DNA of 64,000 nucleotides from Nematostella vectensis (GCF_932526225.1 NC_064036.1:14625181-14689180); one strand, 5' to 3'. Positions 1 through 13,464 are shown, numbered from the stretch's first letter. The notes: generated by a model not told the origin, from the letters alone. Numbers and translations are program-made.

Positions 1-280
1 CACCTTCAGACCGAAACTTTAGGGGGAAAAAAGTATAGGAGCTTCTATAGAATCCACAAATTCTCTCCTGCAATGTTTTTATATCGGTACCCCCTCCTTT
101 GGGTCAGTGCCCACCTCCCTTCAGGAAATCCAGGATCAACCCCTGTGTCACCACGTGCGACTCAAACCAAGGCCATCGAACCACAGGGAACCCAAGCAGG
201 ACTATCCTATTCCAGAACTCTCGCGTGTCATCACGAGACGTAAGGTATGTGGGCTTCAGACTACAAATAACAACGGAAGT

Positions 281-3200
281 ATGGCTGTGTTTCCTCTGGT
301 GCATTACCGAGGGTTTGCGTTGCTCGCGGCGCTTCTTCACCTATGCACAGGTAACAACATAGCAAATTGTGCCTCGGATGGTGGGCATTGATTTATATTG
401 ACCCAGCGTCATCTATTTTGAATAGTCTTGAAACCCCTAAAATACATGAGATTTGCGAGGCTCGAAAGTGCAATTTCTTGTCTCATAAGCGTTTTGGCAT
501 AGCAGGCTTTCTCTTAGATATGGTCATGAGTTAAAACCGTATACATATAGCAGCCACAGAAAATTGGTTATTGTTTAAATTTATGAAATTATATTTATTT
601 AGTGGAAACAAAACACTAACAGCTGAACTTTATACGTATATATACATTGAATTTCATATCATGCAAATAACCTTTTGCCTGATTAACGTTACGCATTGGC
701 TGTAAAAGCATCATCATTTCCGCGTTCTGCTCTATGAGAACAAAAAATGCGCATGACGTTTTAAACGAGTAGAGTAAAAGGCTGTTCTTTTACTAAATAT
801 AACTAGTAACAAGAGAAAGACAACGCCATCAACCCTTATGCGTTTGTGACTCAACTCAGAATATTACAAGGCTACCCTCAAGAACGATACAAAAGAAGCA
901 TTAAAGTGAAAAGCAATATTTTGGGAATATATAAAGTGGCCGCTGGATAGAGGACGGCAATTCTACCTGTCTCTTATTCCATACTCATATTCCCGGGGGG
1001 GGGGGGGGGGGGGACATGTAAAAATGGCATATTTCGTTGTTTGAAAATGTTCTGATGCCAAAAATATTAATTTCAAAAGTTGCTGGGGAAAAATTATTTG
1101 TTCCATTTTCACAGCCAGGAGTGGTTAGGCATTTTAGCACATGAATAATTGCCCGTATAACCGATCAGGACGATTTTTTCCAAGCAAAACGCTCAAGTAT
1201 CCCAAAAAAAATATTCCCAGCACAGCTAATTCGACTCCACAAATTTGCCAGCAGAACTATTGGGGACGGTTTTTTTCCCCAGCAACCGAGGACACAAAAC
1301 GGGCACAAAACGGATCTGTTCCGCAAAATATGTGTTCCGCAGCCCGTTTTTTTGCTGGCTAGGAAGATGTTAGAGCCATCGGTTGCTGAAACAGATCCGT
1401 TTTGTGCTCTTGAATGGTGGCGTCTGGACCGCAATTAATAGTCCAGCTTCAGATTCGAAAATGACCGCTAGACATTAATTGAGTGAGGGGGCATTCTACA
1501 GTGAAGTTAATTATTCACAAACTCCAACGGGAAACTACCGATCCTGAAAATCATACAATGATTGTACTTGTGAATACTTTTCTTGCGAAAATTTATGATA
1601 ATTTCCGTCACTCGAGGCTAACACTGTAAAATGAGCCCTCAATTAATCTGTCTAGCGGTCATTTTCGAATTCGAAACTGGACTATTTAGGAAAACTGAAA
1701 ACATGTTTGTTTCGAGTGACAAGAGATTACAGCCAAATTCGTTGTTGCGCGAACTCGGCGAATCCAAAACCCTTGTCTCGTTTGGGATAAGCGCGTAGTC
1801 AGATACAAGTTTTGGGGGCGGTTTGTCTGGTTTTGATTGTTTGCTTTGATTGACTACGCGCTATTCCCAAACGAAAAAAGGAATTTTCGATTCTTGGAGG
1901 TCGCGCAACAACGAATTTGGCTAAAATAATGGTTGTTGACCAGCGCTTAAATTGATTTTGCCGACGATCATCACGCCTGTCTGTTTTTATGGAAGTCCCC
2001 CTTCCCCAGGGCTAAAAAGCCTTTCTGGCGTGTGTCTTACGAGCTTATTTTTACAACTTTGTTATTAAGCATTTCCACGAAGGCCAGCCATCACCTGCTC
2101 CCCGTCAACCTTCAACTGCACCTCAAACCCCGCAAGACCGAATGCCTTCCCGCCATGCATCCCGGCCTCCGAACGCTGTGACTGCATGATCAATTGCGAG
2201 GACGGGAGCGACGAGAAAGATTGTGGTCACGTGCACGTCGACGTCAATGCAGACAATGATCACGTGATTGGTACCCTCACGAGTTTCTGGTATCCACGGG
2301 CGACAAATCTCACAATGCTCTGCACGTACAATATTAGTACAAATCATATTGGAAAATACATCAAGCTGGTGTTCGGCGATTTTGATTTGCCCGTCCCTAA
2401 AGATGTCACTTGCGTTGATAACTACATCATGTTTGAAAACGTGGAATACATTGGTAGTGTAAGTATTCTAAAATCTAGGTGGTATACTCAGTAGCGGATC
2501 TACTAGCGGGATAGGGGTTTTAACCCCCCCCCCCCCCCCCCCCCTTGGGCTGCCTTTTTTATTGTTTCTATTATGTCTGTTCATTACAACCCTGATACTC
2601 TATGCCCCTACCCTTTTCCTCGGTTGTTATTGTTGTTGTTATATTTTTCACAATCTAATAAGTCTTGGCCGGTGTTTTCATAGAGGAGTCACATAACAAG
2701 ATAACGCCCTTATTTGGGGGAGTGTTATGCGATGCGACCCGTCTATCCCTCTGTTTTAGGTATGCGCCACTCCTCTGTATACTTCTACTATTACCGAATA
2801 GTCATTCCAGTGTTATGAGGGTGGACGGAAAAAGATAGAATTCCGTTTGGGGGGGGGCGACGGATATACATTTTTTTTTACATTTATTTATTTATTTTCC
2901 TTCCATTTGCATTTATGGTATTGCATAACATAATATGGCTTAAATGAGAGTATTCGGTCTTGATTTAAATGTTTTGCATATAAAGTGGGCTACTTTCTTA
3001 TTCACAAAAGGGTCAACATTATTAAAAAGAAACAGAATTTTATCATCATTACTTAGATTGTCAAAGAAAATGTAGTGGGATTGGATATCAGAAAATAATT
3101 GCTTTCGTTCAGAGTGGGATGAGACGCAGAAAAGCATGAAATGTTTTTCATCCTCTAAAGTGTTACAAATCTGGCAGATACGCTTCTCTCTTGGAATGGG

Positions 3201-3913
3201 AGGTTTTTGACGGTATCCCGATTAGTAATCAGGTTGATATAGTGATAGTTAACCTATAGTTACAGTATTCAGTGCATTGTGATTTTTCGCATTTTGATTT
3301 TCCTTTTTAGACAGGACTTCTACCAGTTATAGACAATGGTCGTACCATTGGCGGGGGGTTTTGCGGTTCCACGAAGCCCCCGATCCTAAAATCACAATTA
3401 CCAGGCCCCCGTGGTCCACAGGGTCCCCAAAACAGCGAGACACACCCAGCAACATGGCTAACAATGACCGTCAAAATAAACAGCAATAGCAAAGAGGGGC
3501 GTGGATTCATGGTCACGTGGTATAGCGTTGTCCAATCATTTCCACCAAATCTGGTTCCGAACAAAAAGGAGACATGGCCTGAGTTTGTAACAGCACGTGT
3601 CCAGCACGTGAAAGTTCAAGCCAAGACAGACTCTACTTTCATTGTGTCTGTGGTTATACTGTCGGTAATGGCCAGCGGTATCGTCATATTTGCCATATAC
3701 CGTTGCTACGTAGCAAAGAAAAATGCAGGATGGAATGTGAGCGCGACGGGAGGCGAACAACACAGTTCGCGATCCAGTAATGATGATATGACGATTTCGG
3801 TTAGCAATAACCGTGCCAGCGGTAGCAGCCAACAGCAATTGGCGCGTAGGAGGAATGGTAACGAGATGACTCCTATAAATAGGGCAGTGACTGGCTCGCA
3901 ACAATACACATAG
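281..3913 (+). CDS. LDLa-CUB single-pass membrane protein
   Basis: Three coding exons join in phase: 281-350, 2070-2458 and 3311-3913, giving 353 residues. Exon 1 encodes a hydrophobic signal peptide and ends in a GTAACA donor after one base of a codon; exon 2 supplies the other two. Residues 33-75 form an LDL-receptor class A module with six-cysteine spacing and the acidic calcium-binding end EDGSDEKDC. A CUB-like domain follows (about 80-226), split by intron 2; its second half contains GGGFCG and ends near VTWYSVVQ. One membrane helix lies near 262-284, then a cytoplasmic tail rich in Ser, Asn, Gln and Arg. The protein should sit at the cell surface with LDLa and CUB outside. Modules are clear; the orthologue is not (NETO- and LRP3/10/12-type receptors share the modules). 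A repeat-derived sequence begins just after the stop codon. Confidence 0.8.
1437..1686. mobile_element. MITE-like inverted-repeat element, 250 bp
   Basis: The left end reads AATAGTCCAGCTTC and the right end is its inverse with minor changes. The arms are about 45 bp and both contain GAAAATGACCGCTAGACA or its complement. No reading frame is seen. The target duplication could not be settled. Confidence 0.65.
1731..1922. mobile_element. Foldback element, about 190 bp
   Basis: AGCCAAATTCGTTGTTGCGC at the left end recurs inverted at 1903-1922. An inner pair (GGGATAAGCGCGTAGTC against GACTACGCGCTATTCCC) makes a second inverted repeat. Non-coding. Confidence 0.65.
2523..2544. repeat. Poly-C tract
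   Basis: An uninterrupted C run of about 20 bases in intron 2 of the LDLa-CUB gene, one of many long G/C homopolymers in this window. Confidence 0.9.
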
Positions 3914-3917
3914 TTAT

Positions 3918-4016
3918 CAGGCGCGTACACAGGGAGTGCGTGCGCAGAAAACTGGTCATTTGCTTATTAAGGAATCCTCAAATACTATGCTTTTTCCATA
4001 TAATACTTATGACTCG
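3918..4016 (+). repeat. Interspersed repeat family R1, copy 1
   Basis: Contains TTATTAAGGAATCCTCAAAT and the following 30 bases almost exactly as at 13498-13548, with related copies near 30777-30925 and 45688-45835. It begins just past the LDLa-CUB stop codon, so it probably forms part of the 3' UTR. Confidence 0.7.
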
Positions 4017-4303
4017 GACAATCGGACAATCTGGGTACTTGCCTGGTTATATTTCTATAGAGATACTCGCCTTATTAACGCATGAATCATATAGATGCTG
4101 GTCAGTATTTGTAAAGTTTTTACCAACAGAAGAAAAGCAGAGAGAAGCAGAGATTTCATCCTCTAGTAAAATAGTGTACGCCAACAACGCTCATGTGTAA
4201 CATTCGGAAAAAAATATACCCACAACAACAAACAGACACTGGTTTAACCAGCTTAGAGCCACCAATGATCAGAAGCTGTTTTAGACACAGGACCGTTGCT
4301 AGT

Positions 4304-4364
4304 GGTGGTGGTGGTGGGGGGGGGGGGGGGGGGGGCATGAAAAAGAAAGTAAAGAACAGCCAAG

Positions 4365-4404
<40 letters not shown>
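4304..4404. repeat. Poly-G tract and (TA)n microsatellite
   Basis: GGT repeats pass into a pure G run (about 4316-4335), followed by a TA dinucleotide run (about 4368-4403). A poly-T tract lies at about 4531-4551. Simple sequence between two genes. Confidence 0.9.
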
Positions 4405-4405
<1 letters not shown>

Positions 4406-4943
4406 CGAAATTTTGACGTCGCGAAAATTAAATGTAATGAGGTATATAGAAAATGCTGACTTAGCAAAAAAATTAAACTGATGACCGAGCTACTCCAAAC
4501 ACCTGTAAGGTTTCCTCCTCTCGAACTAAATCTTTTTTTTTTTTTTTTTTTTAATAAATCCCACGACACCCTTCTCACCTCACCCCAGGAGCAATAGAAA
4601 GCCAAGAGTCTCATTCATGAGACTGGGAGTACGGCGAATGCAATGATTTGCGTGACTACAATAATAAATGTGGGTTAAAATGAACGTTCGTGACTAGCTA
4701 TTCTTAATAATAAAGAGTTGGATTTATTCGCTTACGAAAGCAGTGTCACGAACTACACGGAATGCAAGATACGTTCTACCACCGAGGTGTGACGCAGTAA
4801 CGAAATCCAATGTAACACAACGCTCTGGAAATTACCCATAGCTCAATGCAACCGTTGTTTTCAGCGTGTGGACATCTTGGTTCGGGATTTTGAAAGAAGC
4901 TGTCACACGGAATTCTATAAACGCTAATAGTAAACCTTTAACG

Positions 4944-7900
4944 ATGATCAAAATTATCACAGCTCTAGTTTGTGCCTTTGCGGCAATGCTAATGCTGATT
5001 GTGTCGATGGCTACAACGTACTGGCTACAATGGGTCATCCCGAGCGAAGGAGTCAACATCACCCATTTTCGTGGCCTCGCAAGACAGTGTTTTGAAGTTA
5101 GGCACAACGAAACTGATGCTTTGATTAAAGAAAACTGCGGAGACTGGTTTGAAGGCGGTTTTCCTGGTAGGTAGAACTCTTGTGTCTAAACAGTTAACTC
5201 TTATTTTGATAGCTTAACAATCTTTTCAATCAAGAATTCGCAAATCCTTCTACCTAGATAGGCCTAGCGGTCGTTTGTGGAATGTTCACCTTCGAAATCG
5301 TGCCGTACATGAGAAATTTTGCATCCGAACAGCTTTGTGCTGTTACTTCGTATGGTACGCTAATTGTTCTCTATTCAGTGGTTCCTTGATTTGTTATGCT
5401 GCTAGGAATCGTTGTTTAGCGGAGCATAGCATCGTTACATATTGCCTATGGCGAGTCTGACGTCTCTAAAGTTAGGGTGTTGTCAAGCCTCGCACGATTT
5501 GAATATTTCTCTTCGCTTGGTTGGAACCACGAAATAAAAGCACATTCGAGAGCCAACACGGCATAGATACTCTTCCCCATAAGTTCAAAGCACGCATTGC
5601 CGAGTCATTTCAGCGCAAACAAGTTCTGAGCCGCCATGATTAAGATTATCACAACGTTCATGAACGCCTTGACGGCCATGTTGATGGGATGTCTGTGTCT
5701 TGCCACCGACTATTGGAAAGTTTGGTGGGAGCAAAACACAGCTGCAAATCTACAGCGATTTAACAACGAAGGCCTGTTTTTCACATGCAATGAAGGCGTG
5801 ATAAGAAATGCGACAAGCGGTGTAACTTACACTGTTGTGAACCACCAGTGTGCCGAAATGGGAACGAGATTTGGTAGGTTCCTTTAAAAGGATGCTTTTT
5901 TCATAACTGGGGTTCTATTATGTACTTATAACGCGTGATGATGGCTAATGGAATGTTGACACGCTAAAGTGAAAAATACTTCATATACAACACAGGTCCC
6001 TAACGAATTCATGTTGGTTTACTCGAGTTTAAATGCAATATAGCGTTTGTTTTTATTGTCATTGGTCATGTTCCCTGGTGATTTGGTCAGAATTGTAAAA
6101 CGTTTTAGTATTTATAGACCATCGTTGTTTGAATAATTTAAAGTTTTGAAATAATTAACAACCACTGCCACATTGATTCTTACAGAAGAAATAGCTTTTC
6201 CAGCTTCAGGGATAGATTGCGGTGATAGTTGATAGATTAAACCAACACAACCACCTTGTTTATAATGTGTACAGAATCTTGAAAGTTTAAGTTGAAAACA
6301 TGCTTAATTTGTTAAAGGTATTTTGGTTTTGTTATCTAATACAGATAAAGACTGTGATTTCCAAACCTCACATCAGATGCTTCTAGTGGAACACCCAATG
6401 AAATCAAATCTCCAAACAGCAAAACACACACAAAAACAGAAAAATATTAATTTCACAAAGTGTGTAGCTTCATATTTTCCAGGTTTTACCGCATTTATTT
6501 TATTTACTATTCCATATTTGTATAGATTACTACATTGGAAACCCAGAACATGATAAGATTGAATTTAGGAAAAAATCTTTTATTCGAGGATGATAATTGA
6601 AAATAAATTGCTCAGTCTTACATGGAATTCTTTCATATATAATTTTTGTGTCAGAAAAATCTATGCATCTGTAATATTTTTTCTGTGAGAATTTTTATTT
6701 CAAGGTTGACTTTTTGCAATCTTGATGTTTCTAGAAAAGCTATAAGTCATTTTTGTTGAGTATATGTCATGCACTTATTGCTTCCATCACCCGTATGTTT
6801 TGTATTTGGGACATGGAGCATATAATATTGGCAGTTATGTCATGGGAACCCTTTAGGGTCAGCAAGGTAATTAACCAATGAAGCAGCACATAGTATGATT
6901 TTGAATGACTACTATTGGTTGCAAGAGTCATAAAAATGTCTCTGACACAAAATACATGTTCTAGTCTTGTCATCTTTTTTTTCATCATTCGCTAAAGTTT
7001 GTTCTCATGGAAGTCAGCACACTATAATATACTCAAAACACTATAACTCACTGACAGTTTAAATTCTTAGATTCTATTGATATTATCTGTACCAGGCCGC
7101 AGTTTGCGGGTTTTAAGTTAGACATATGCCGATTTTGGAATTAAGATTCAAGGTTGTCTGTACAAATCATTGTATAGCAATGGCCATGTAAAAGGAGCCA
7201 TCTAAAAGGTGTAAATAACATTGCTATAACAAAACTGGTAAGAAAATAAGGTCTTACCATCGACAAGCTTAAGATTTTTTTGGAGCAACAGGTTTAACAA
7301 GAAGCAATAATTCAGGCGCCATGTTCATTTTCATTCATGCCAACCACTTTGACTTTGCACTAAAGAAATCATTCTCAAAAGTATTTTTCAATAAGTTAAC
7401 ACATAGAAAAAGCTAGCTTTCTGTGTTAAACATGAGATTTCAGTGTTCAAGAATACGTTAAAGAATACCTTGCTGTGAATGACTTACCTCTAGAAGGGGT
7501 CCCAGCCGTACAAAATGTAAACTTTGAACGGCAAATGTGGCGGCAAGCCCTTGGCATGTGGCCGCTTGAGGTTTTCGGTCAGCCGTAAAGATTAAAGTTT
7601 AAAGGAGTTGACCATAAGTATTTGCTATAATTCTTTTTACTCTTGTTCTAGGTCTTGAAAACTTAGGGGTTTTAATTTCATTTTCATATTATCACCACCA
7701 ATCTGGGTGTAAAAAATGTGAAAAGAATTAAAAAATGCTTTGGCTGCTCCTCAATATACCTTCCCAAAATGCATTGTATTTGTGTTTCTTCACAATCCAG
7801 AAAAATTCTTCACTTTGTCAATTTTCAAAGGAAAATGTGACAAATATTTTGATAAAAAAATTTATTAAACAATTTGAGATATTTGTTTGAGGAGACTGGG

Positions 7901-8555
7901 AACAAACCTAAGGTTGTATATTCTTTGTATATGTATCCTGCCTTCCTTGATAGAAGTGTTCAATTGAAAGTAGCTATATTGTCTCTTTGTTTCCTTACAG
8001 ATTGGACTGGTGCTGTCATTGCTTTCCTCGTACTTGCTCTCCTGTGCCACTTTGTTGCCTTTGTTCTTGCCATGGTGAATGCTTGTCGCAAGGGTGAACC
8101 CTTCCCTGTCTTCTGGGTGTGTGGACTTTTCATGATTGCTGGTAAGTCTATATCAAATTATTGTATAAATCAAAGTTGCTTTCTTTTATTCCCATTGTAT
8201 TTTCCTTGTTGTGAGAATCAACTAATATCAACTCCCTCATTGCTTCTTCAAGTTGTCATCTTTAAGTTGTCATCCATACATTATAAATTATGTGTGTTTA
8301 TTGATAATATTTGCAAGCACAAATTTTGAATAGATTTACAATTTTTGGGGTTCTTGTGGGACAGTGCTCTACATATGTTAAGGAAATTCTAAATTGTCTC
8401 TTTATCCTCCAGCCATCTTTGTCATCATTGGTCTGCTTGTCTACACCTTCTCTAACTGGAAAAATGACGTGTACTTCAGTTGGTCATATGGTGGTGGATG
8501 GTCAACTGTGGCATTATCCATTATAGCCTTTGTTTTGATAATGGCAGATCGCTGA
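4944..8555 (+). CDS. Claudin/PMP22-like tetraspan protein, isoform A
   Basis: Exons 4944-5166, 8001-8141 and 8413-8555 join in phase (168 residues). Exon 1 begins MIKIIT, carries membrane helix 1, then an extracellular loop with TTYW and a GLARQC motif resembling the claudin GLWxxC signature, plus a second cysteine. Exon 2 encodes helix 2 and the start of helix 3; exon 3 completes helix 3, a short second loop and helix 4, ending MADR. Four helices, a large first loop with paired cysteines and total length fit the claudin/PMP22/EMP superfamily. Such proteins act at epithelial junctions or plasma membranes. No PDZ-binding Y-V end is seen, so a strict claudin role is uncertain. Polyadenylation-like AATAAA sequences occur near 9488 and 9780. 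Confidence 0.75.
5636..8555 (+). CDS. Claudin/PMP22-like tetraspan protein, isoform B (alternative first exon)
   Basis: A second first exon (5636-5873) can splice to the same exons 8001-8141 and 8413-8555, giving 173 residues. It also begins MIKIIT, has a membrane helix, WKVWW and a GLFFTC motif close to the claudin GLWxxC signature, and a second cysteine 21 residues on. Like exon 1A it ends one base into a glycine/aspartate-type codon before GTAGGT, so both are phase 1 and interchangeable. The two exons look like a tandem duplication that diverged in the extracellular loop. TTTCAG lies about 40 bases upstream of the ATG, so a non-coding leader exon could splice in; otherwise the exon has its own promoter. 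Confidence 0.7.
5874..8000. other. Shared intron of the claudin-like gene
   Basis: AT-rich, no convincing exon, RNA gene or mobile-element ends seen. It ends in TTCCTTACAG before exon 2. Confidence 0.5.
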
Positions 8556-10699
8556 TGGAAACACAGCTCCTTTGGTCAAACAGTACCTTTAACAATTACA
8601 CCATCTTTAGTACAGCATATTTCCTAACAAGATGGCTTATCACGAAGACTTTTCCAGTTGACTGCAAAATTGAATGGATGAACAGTCCACTCTTTATCAT
8701 GGACATTCTTGAGGACATTGTTTAGTTGAAAGTTAGTCATTTCTTTTTAGTTCTGTTTTGTAGGGGGTTATTTTATGATAACAGGGTGTCTGTAATAGAG
8801 AGCTGTTAGTGCTGCATTTAAATGTAGCTTTGTTCAACTCAAATTATTCCTCAAAATTTTAAGAAACTTTGTAATAGTAGCAAATAGAAGTTTTGTTCAG
8901 AAACGGGTGCCTTCTGAAGCAGTAATCATGCTGGTGGCATGTAGAATTGAATCTTAATTACCCAGACTTAGAAGTCATATGCAATATATAATGCATATTA
9001 TAAGTTGGAACACTTGACGTTTTCCACCCTAAAGGCTGGGTCTCTCTGATGTGCAAGTACAATGGCAGTAATTTTCAAATTCACACTGGAATTCAAACGC
9101 AAGAACAAAAGAACACAAATGCTTGATTTTCTTGCACTTGTGTCTGATTGATCCTTGTCTGTTGCTCTTGAGCTTGTGTCCTTGTGAGAACGAGACTAAA
9201 CATCCATAGAGTTTTTCAGTAAGAGTCTACTGTCCAACCTTTTGCATTGTATTGTAGTGTGGACTCTGGAAGTTTTTAATTGGATATACATATACATTTA
9301 AAAAAATTAGATGTGGTCTGGGTGATTGAGATTTTCAATATTTAGTCCAACTACACCAGTATTTATATTTATACTTATTAGCAGGTAAACATATTTTTTG
9401 AAAGCTAACAGTGTTAAGATAAAATAAAATAGCAAGGATATAGGATATAATGTTTTCTAGATAGCCTTTGTGTATGATAAGGTTAACAATAAATCTTCCG
9501 CGCATCTAAAAAAATGACATTGCAGGGATCTGTAATGTCTGTTGAAGGAGGAGAGAGGGAGAGAAGTGAAAGTTGTTTTGTGAAAGTCATCATTTATAAT
9601 AATAACAATGTTTTATATGTCTGTATATCAGCAATGTATCATGTAGTGGTAGTGCATATAGTAGAAAACTAGTGGGCTTGCTTTTTTGGCTTTGTTGATA
9701 GAGATGTAGATCTATTACTCAGTAGGAGTTAAAAAACTGAAAGACCACAGAATGCTAGAGAAAACCCTGAATGGAGGTATAAATAAAGCTGGTTATAGCT
9801 TGCAGTTGTTAACGATTAACTAATGCCTTCATAGGCATTCTAGTGTACATTAAAATATCACCTTTGTATCCCTGTGTAGTTTATCTGCCTCTTTCTTAGT
9901 GCCAGGTCATCTGGTGATTTTGGGTATGTGAACCAGACCTATTCCATGCTTTTATCTGTTGCTTATTTTCAATATCTGTAAAGACTTTGAAAGTTATATT
10001 ACTCTGAAAGCCATTGGCATAGAAGGAAGAGAAAAGCTTACTACAGTGTTTTTTGGTATCCAGCTATTCAACCTCTTGCCCCATCTCAATCACCACTTCC
10101 TGATGACAAAAAATTCTAGAGAAAAGGGAGCTGGAAGTAATACTTCCTTGCTAGCTATATGCTTTATATATATGACGGCTCTTCCTCAGATGGCAAAATG
10201 AGATTTTCCATCCATTACCAGAGAAAGACTGCGTGAGATGACGTAAAAGTCTTTGTTGCAAGGGCAAGAGGAGCAGATTTTGGTAGCCTCAATTCTGATA
10301 ATAAACTTTGAAATTCTCTCTTATTTGGCTGAAATGTGCCTTGTTTTGCGACCCGTTCTCCGTGATTAGAACTGGTAACCAGAGCTACTATCCCGTTGTA
10401 TCTATATTGTTTATGTTTCAAAAATCGTGGGGGGGGGGGGGGGGGGGGAGTTCTTCAAGGTAAAAGTGATAGGGATGCTCGTCGGAAAATTCGAAAAGCC
10501 ACAGGTAGCCCAGGCAATGGTTGCTTGTTCGGGCTCGGAATTCGGCTGTTCTGAGAGGGGACGAGTAAAGCGTTTTTGTTTTTGTTTTTTTTTGTAAAAT
10601 GTTGTCATTAAAATTATATATGTACCGCTGTTAACTCGTTGGCTTATAAAGAAACATCCGCTCAGAAAAGTGGGGGGGCGGGGGGTGAAGTCGCCTGCT

Positions 10700-10945
10700 A
10701 CTTGATAGGGGACTTGCGCTAGAAGATCACGTGACCTTTTTTGATGCGGCAAATTCAAAACAAAATTATCAAACAAAATAATCAGAAATGACTTCGCCCG
10801 TTACACCAAAAATATCTGGTTTATTTTCGTAAGCGCCGAGTAAGTTGCTGTTTTTGGCTGTTATTTTGCCGCTAAAAGGCTGATCGCGCGCTAGTTTGCC
10901 ACCCAAACAGTCACGTGATCTCTTAGCGCGAGTACCAAGTCCCAT
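10700..10945. repeat. Inverted-repeat (MITE-like) element
   Basis: GGGACTTGCGCTAGAAGATC followed by ACGTGAC (10709-10735) recurs inverted and diverged at about 10911-10944. A degraded relative lies near 15088-15115 (GACTTGCACTAACAGATCA). Exact ends are uncertain. Confidence 0.5.
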
Positions 10946-13464
10946 ATTGCGTGACAAATCTCGAACAGATACGTCATCTTCTTAGTGTTGTTGCGCAGTA
11001 GAGTCACGTGGTCATTGTTATCTGTGGGTATTGATTTAGCATAGAAGACGCACGTAGACTTTGCTTGTGCAATCATATGTTCAAAGTGTCTTGGAGATTA
11101 AAAGCAAGGACTCAAGGGACTTTTTCTGCAAGAGTTTGTTTTTCGCCAGGTGGGTTGTAGTATTTTTAAACATTTGCATTACTGCACTACGTCGTCATTT
11201 TTCGTGATTCACTTTGGATAATTTTCATGGAGCTCTTTCTTCACTGCTCGCGAAGGAGATGAGCTTTATGAGTTATATATTTTCCCCTATTTGACCTCAC
11301 AGTCTGGGATCTATTATATGTTTATGTCCTACTAGTTCGAGCTTTTAGATCTAAGTACTATATGCAACTCAAACTTTTTTATTACGATTTGCGTTATTCT
11401 TATGTATGTGATGATATCCTTCAAAGATTATTAAAAAAAGCTTTACTAGTTTACTTTCTTGCACAATCGTAACCGTGTTGCCAAGGCGCTTTATTACGAT
11501 AACTAAGCCTCTATAACTCTCCATGTTTATTTATACTTAGCATGTATTTGAACGTGAGCGTCGAACTTTACTTATGAATCTTGATCATTGTATTGAGCTG
11601 ATTCCAATGAGAATAATACTTAACTCCTGTGTCACGTTCACGTTCAAGCAAGTAGCTTTTTTCAGTTCCAGTCACGAATTACATACATAAACCGGTTTTG
11701 CATGTATAATGCACTCACACAACACAAGAGCTGTACGCTTTCAGCGTTTTGTTGTCACTTTTATACTCGAGCAATTAAAGGTATCGCCAAATGGCCCATG
11801 GAGAAATTTTCCTACACTAATTTCTGTCATATCTGCAACAGCACTTCTTAAACTTCTAGGGAAGTTTAATTTGTTTAATGGCTCTAATACAAAGAAGGGG
11901 CGATTTTTAGAATGTTTGTTTATTATTTTTTACTAGCAAACATTACAATAAGAAACTGCCTGCGTAAGGCAGCTTCAAAAGCTAGAGAATATAAGGAATC
12001 ATTGATAGAGAACTCAATTTAAATCAACAAACGAATGAAACAAACAAAATTCAAATGAAAAAACGCAAGGACATGTGAGCAATCGAGAACGATAGGTTGG
12101 AAAAGCTTTGGAAAGTCACTGTTCTTGCCCCAATGCGGGCAGGCTTAGCTCCATCTTCAACTTTGCCTTCTTTACAAACTGCAAGATCCATGCAGCTCCA
12201 GCCCAAAAACAATAAGTAGAATCAAGGTCTATTGTCGAAACTAGTGTTAATATCCATGTAAACTTGTGTGTGTAAGGAAACCAACAATGCGATCGAACAG
12301 CTGAACTTTTTACAAGCTAATATAGGTATATTTTTATATTGTGTTACTATGACAATCTCGTTGACTAATAAGCTGCAGAATACAAAATCTGTATTTCTGG
12401 AACTGAAAAAGCTACTTGCCCACACAGAGCCTCCTTGCTTCGCTCGTCATTGCATTTTGGCTTTAGTTGGGAGAGAGCTGATGATGCAGTTTTCTATTTA
12501 AGTTTTAATAATAACTAGCATTTCATATATTTGAAAATGGCAAAATTTTCACGGGGGAGCATGCCTCCAGATTCCCCTATATAATATTTTATTACACACC
12601 ATTTTTGTGCTTTAGATTGGGGGATGGTCGCAGTTTTTGAACCAGAAAACATTCAACTTAGCAGCCATCTAAAATGGATTTTGAAAAACGCCAGTACTAG
12701 GAGGTTTTTTTTTGTCAGGGGCAGACCATTTGATAAAATAAATACCTTGCTTCAGTAAAAAAAAACGTCTACCCCCCACCCTTCAAAGTCAAATTGTCTG
12801 CATTTAAAGGATGTTTTCTGAAATCAGCAAATCCAAAACTGATATGTCAAATACAATAAATCTTTTATCTCAAGCAAGTCAGGGGAGGGGGTGAGCGGAA
12901 TTTGTCAAATTACAGATGTTGACACATAAATTGTTGTAGTGAAAAATTAGACTAACAAAATAACTGTGAATTGCACTGATTGTGTAGAAAAGAAAAGGGC
13001 TAGATGTCCCTGAATAATGTTGAATGCAGTAAAAGTAGCGATTTCCAGCAAATTGGTGCTTCTATATTTCCAAAATTTTCCAAAAAGGAATCATAGTCCT
13101 CCTGGATCAATCTCCTTTACAGGCGCAGTTTCACATTTCTCAGCTTCATCATCTTTCAAGATTATTAATTATTCCTCTGAATTTCATTGTGCACCAGGTT
13201 CTGCACATGAGTGCACACTCTATTTGCTCAAGTCTAATACACATGCATTACTAGGGAATTAAAATATCTGGGTACCCCTATTTCTTATTTCCAAATGTTG
13301 TTCATATCATTTCTTCACTAGCTATAAAACTCTCAAAAGATTCTCGTTATCACTTGTAGGGAAATTTATTTAAAAAGGTTTGACTATGGCCATTTAAGGC
13401 CTCAACATAGGCCTATAGCTAGTCACACTATTTACACATATTTCAATATGATTGAGCGTGAGCA

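Larger units (their letters stand above)
351..2069. other. Intron 1 of the LDLa-CUB gene, with two foldback elements
   Basis: No coding signal. It holds a poly-G run near 997-1013, an internally repetitive stretch near 1110-1420, and two inverted-repeat elements described separately. Confidence 0.6.

Noticed and set aside
4156..4614. A 150-codon minus-strand open frame
   Set aside because: It crosses poly-C, (TA)n and poly-T tracts, which create long low-complexity frames.
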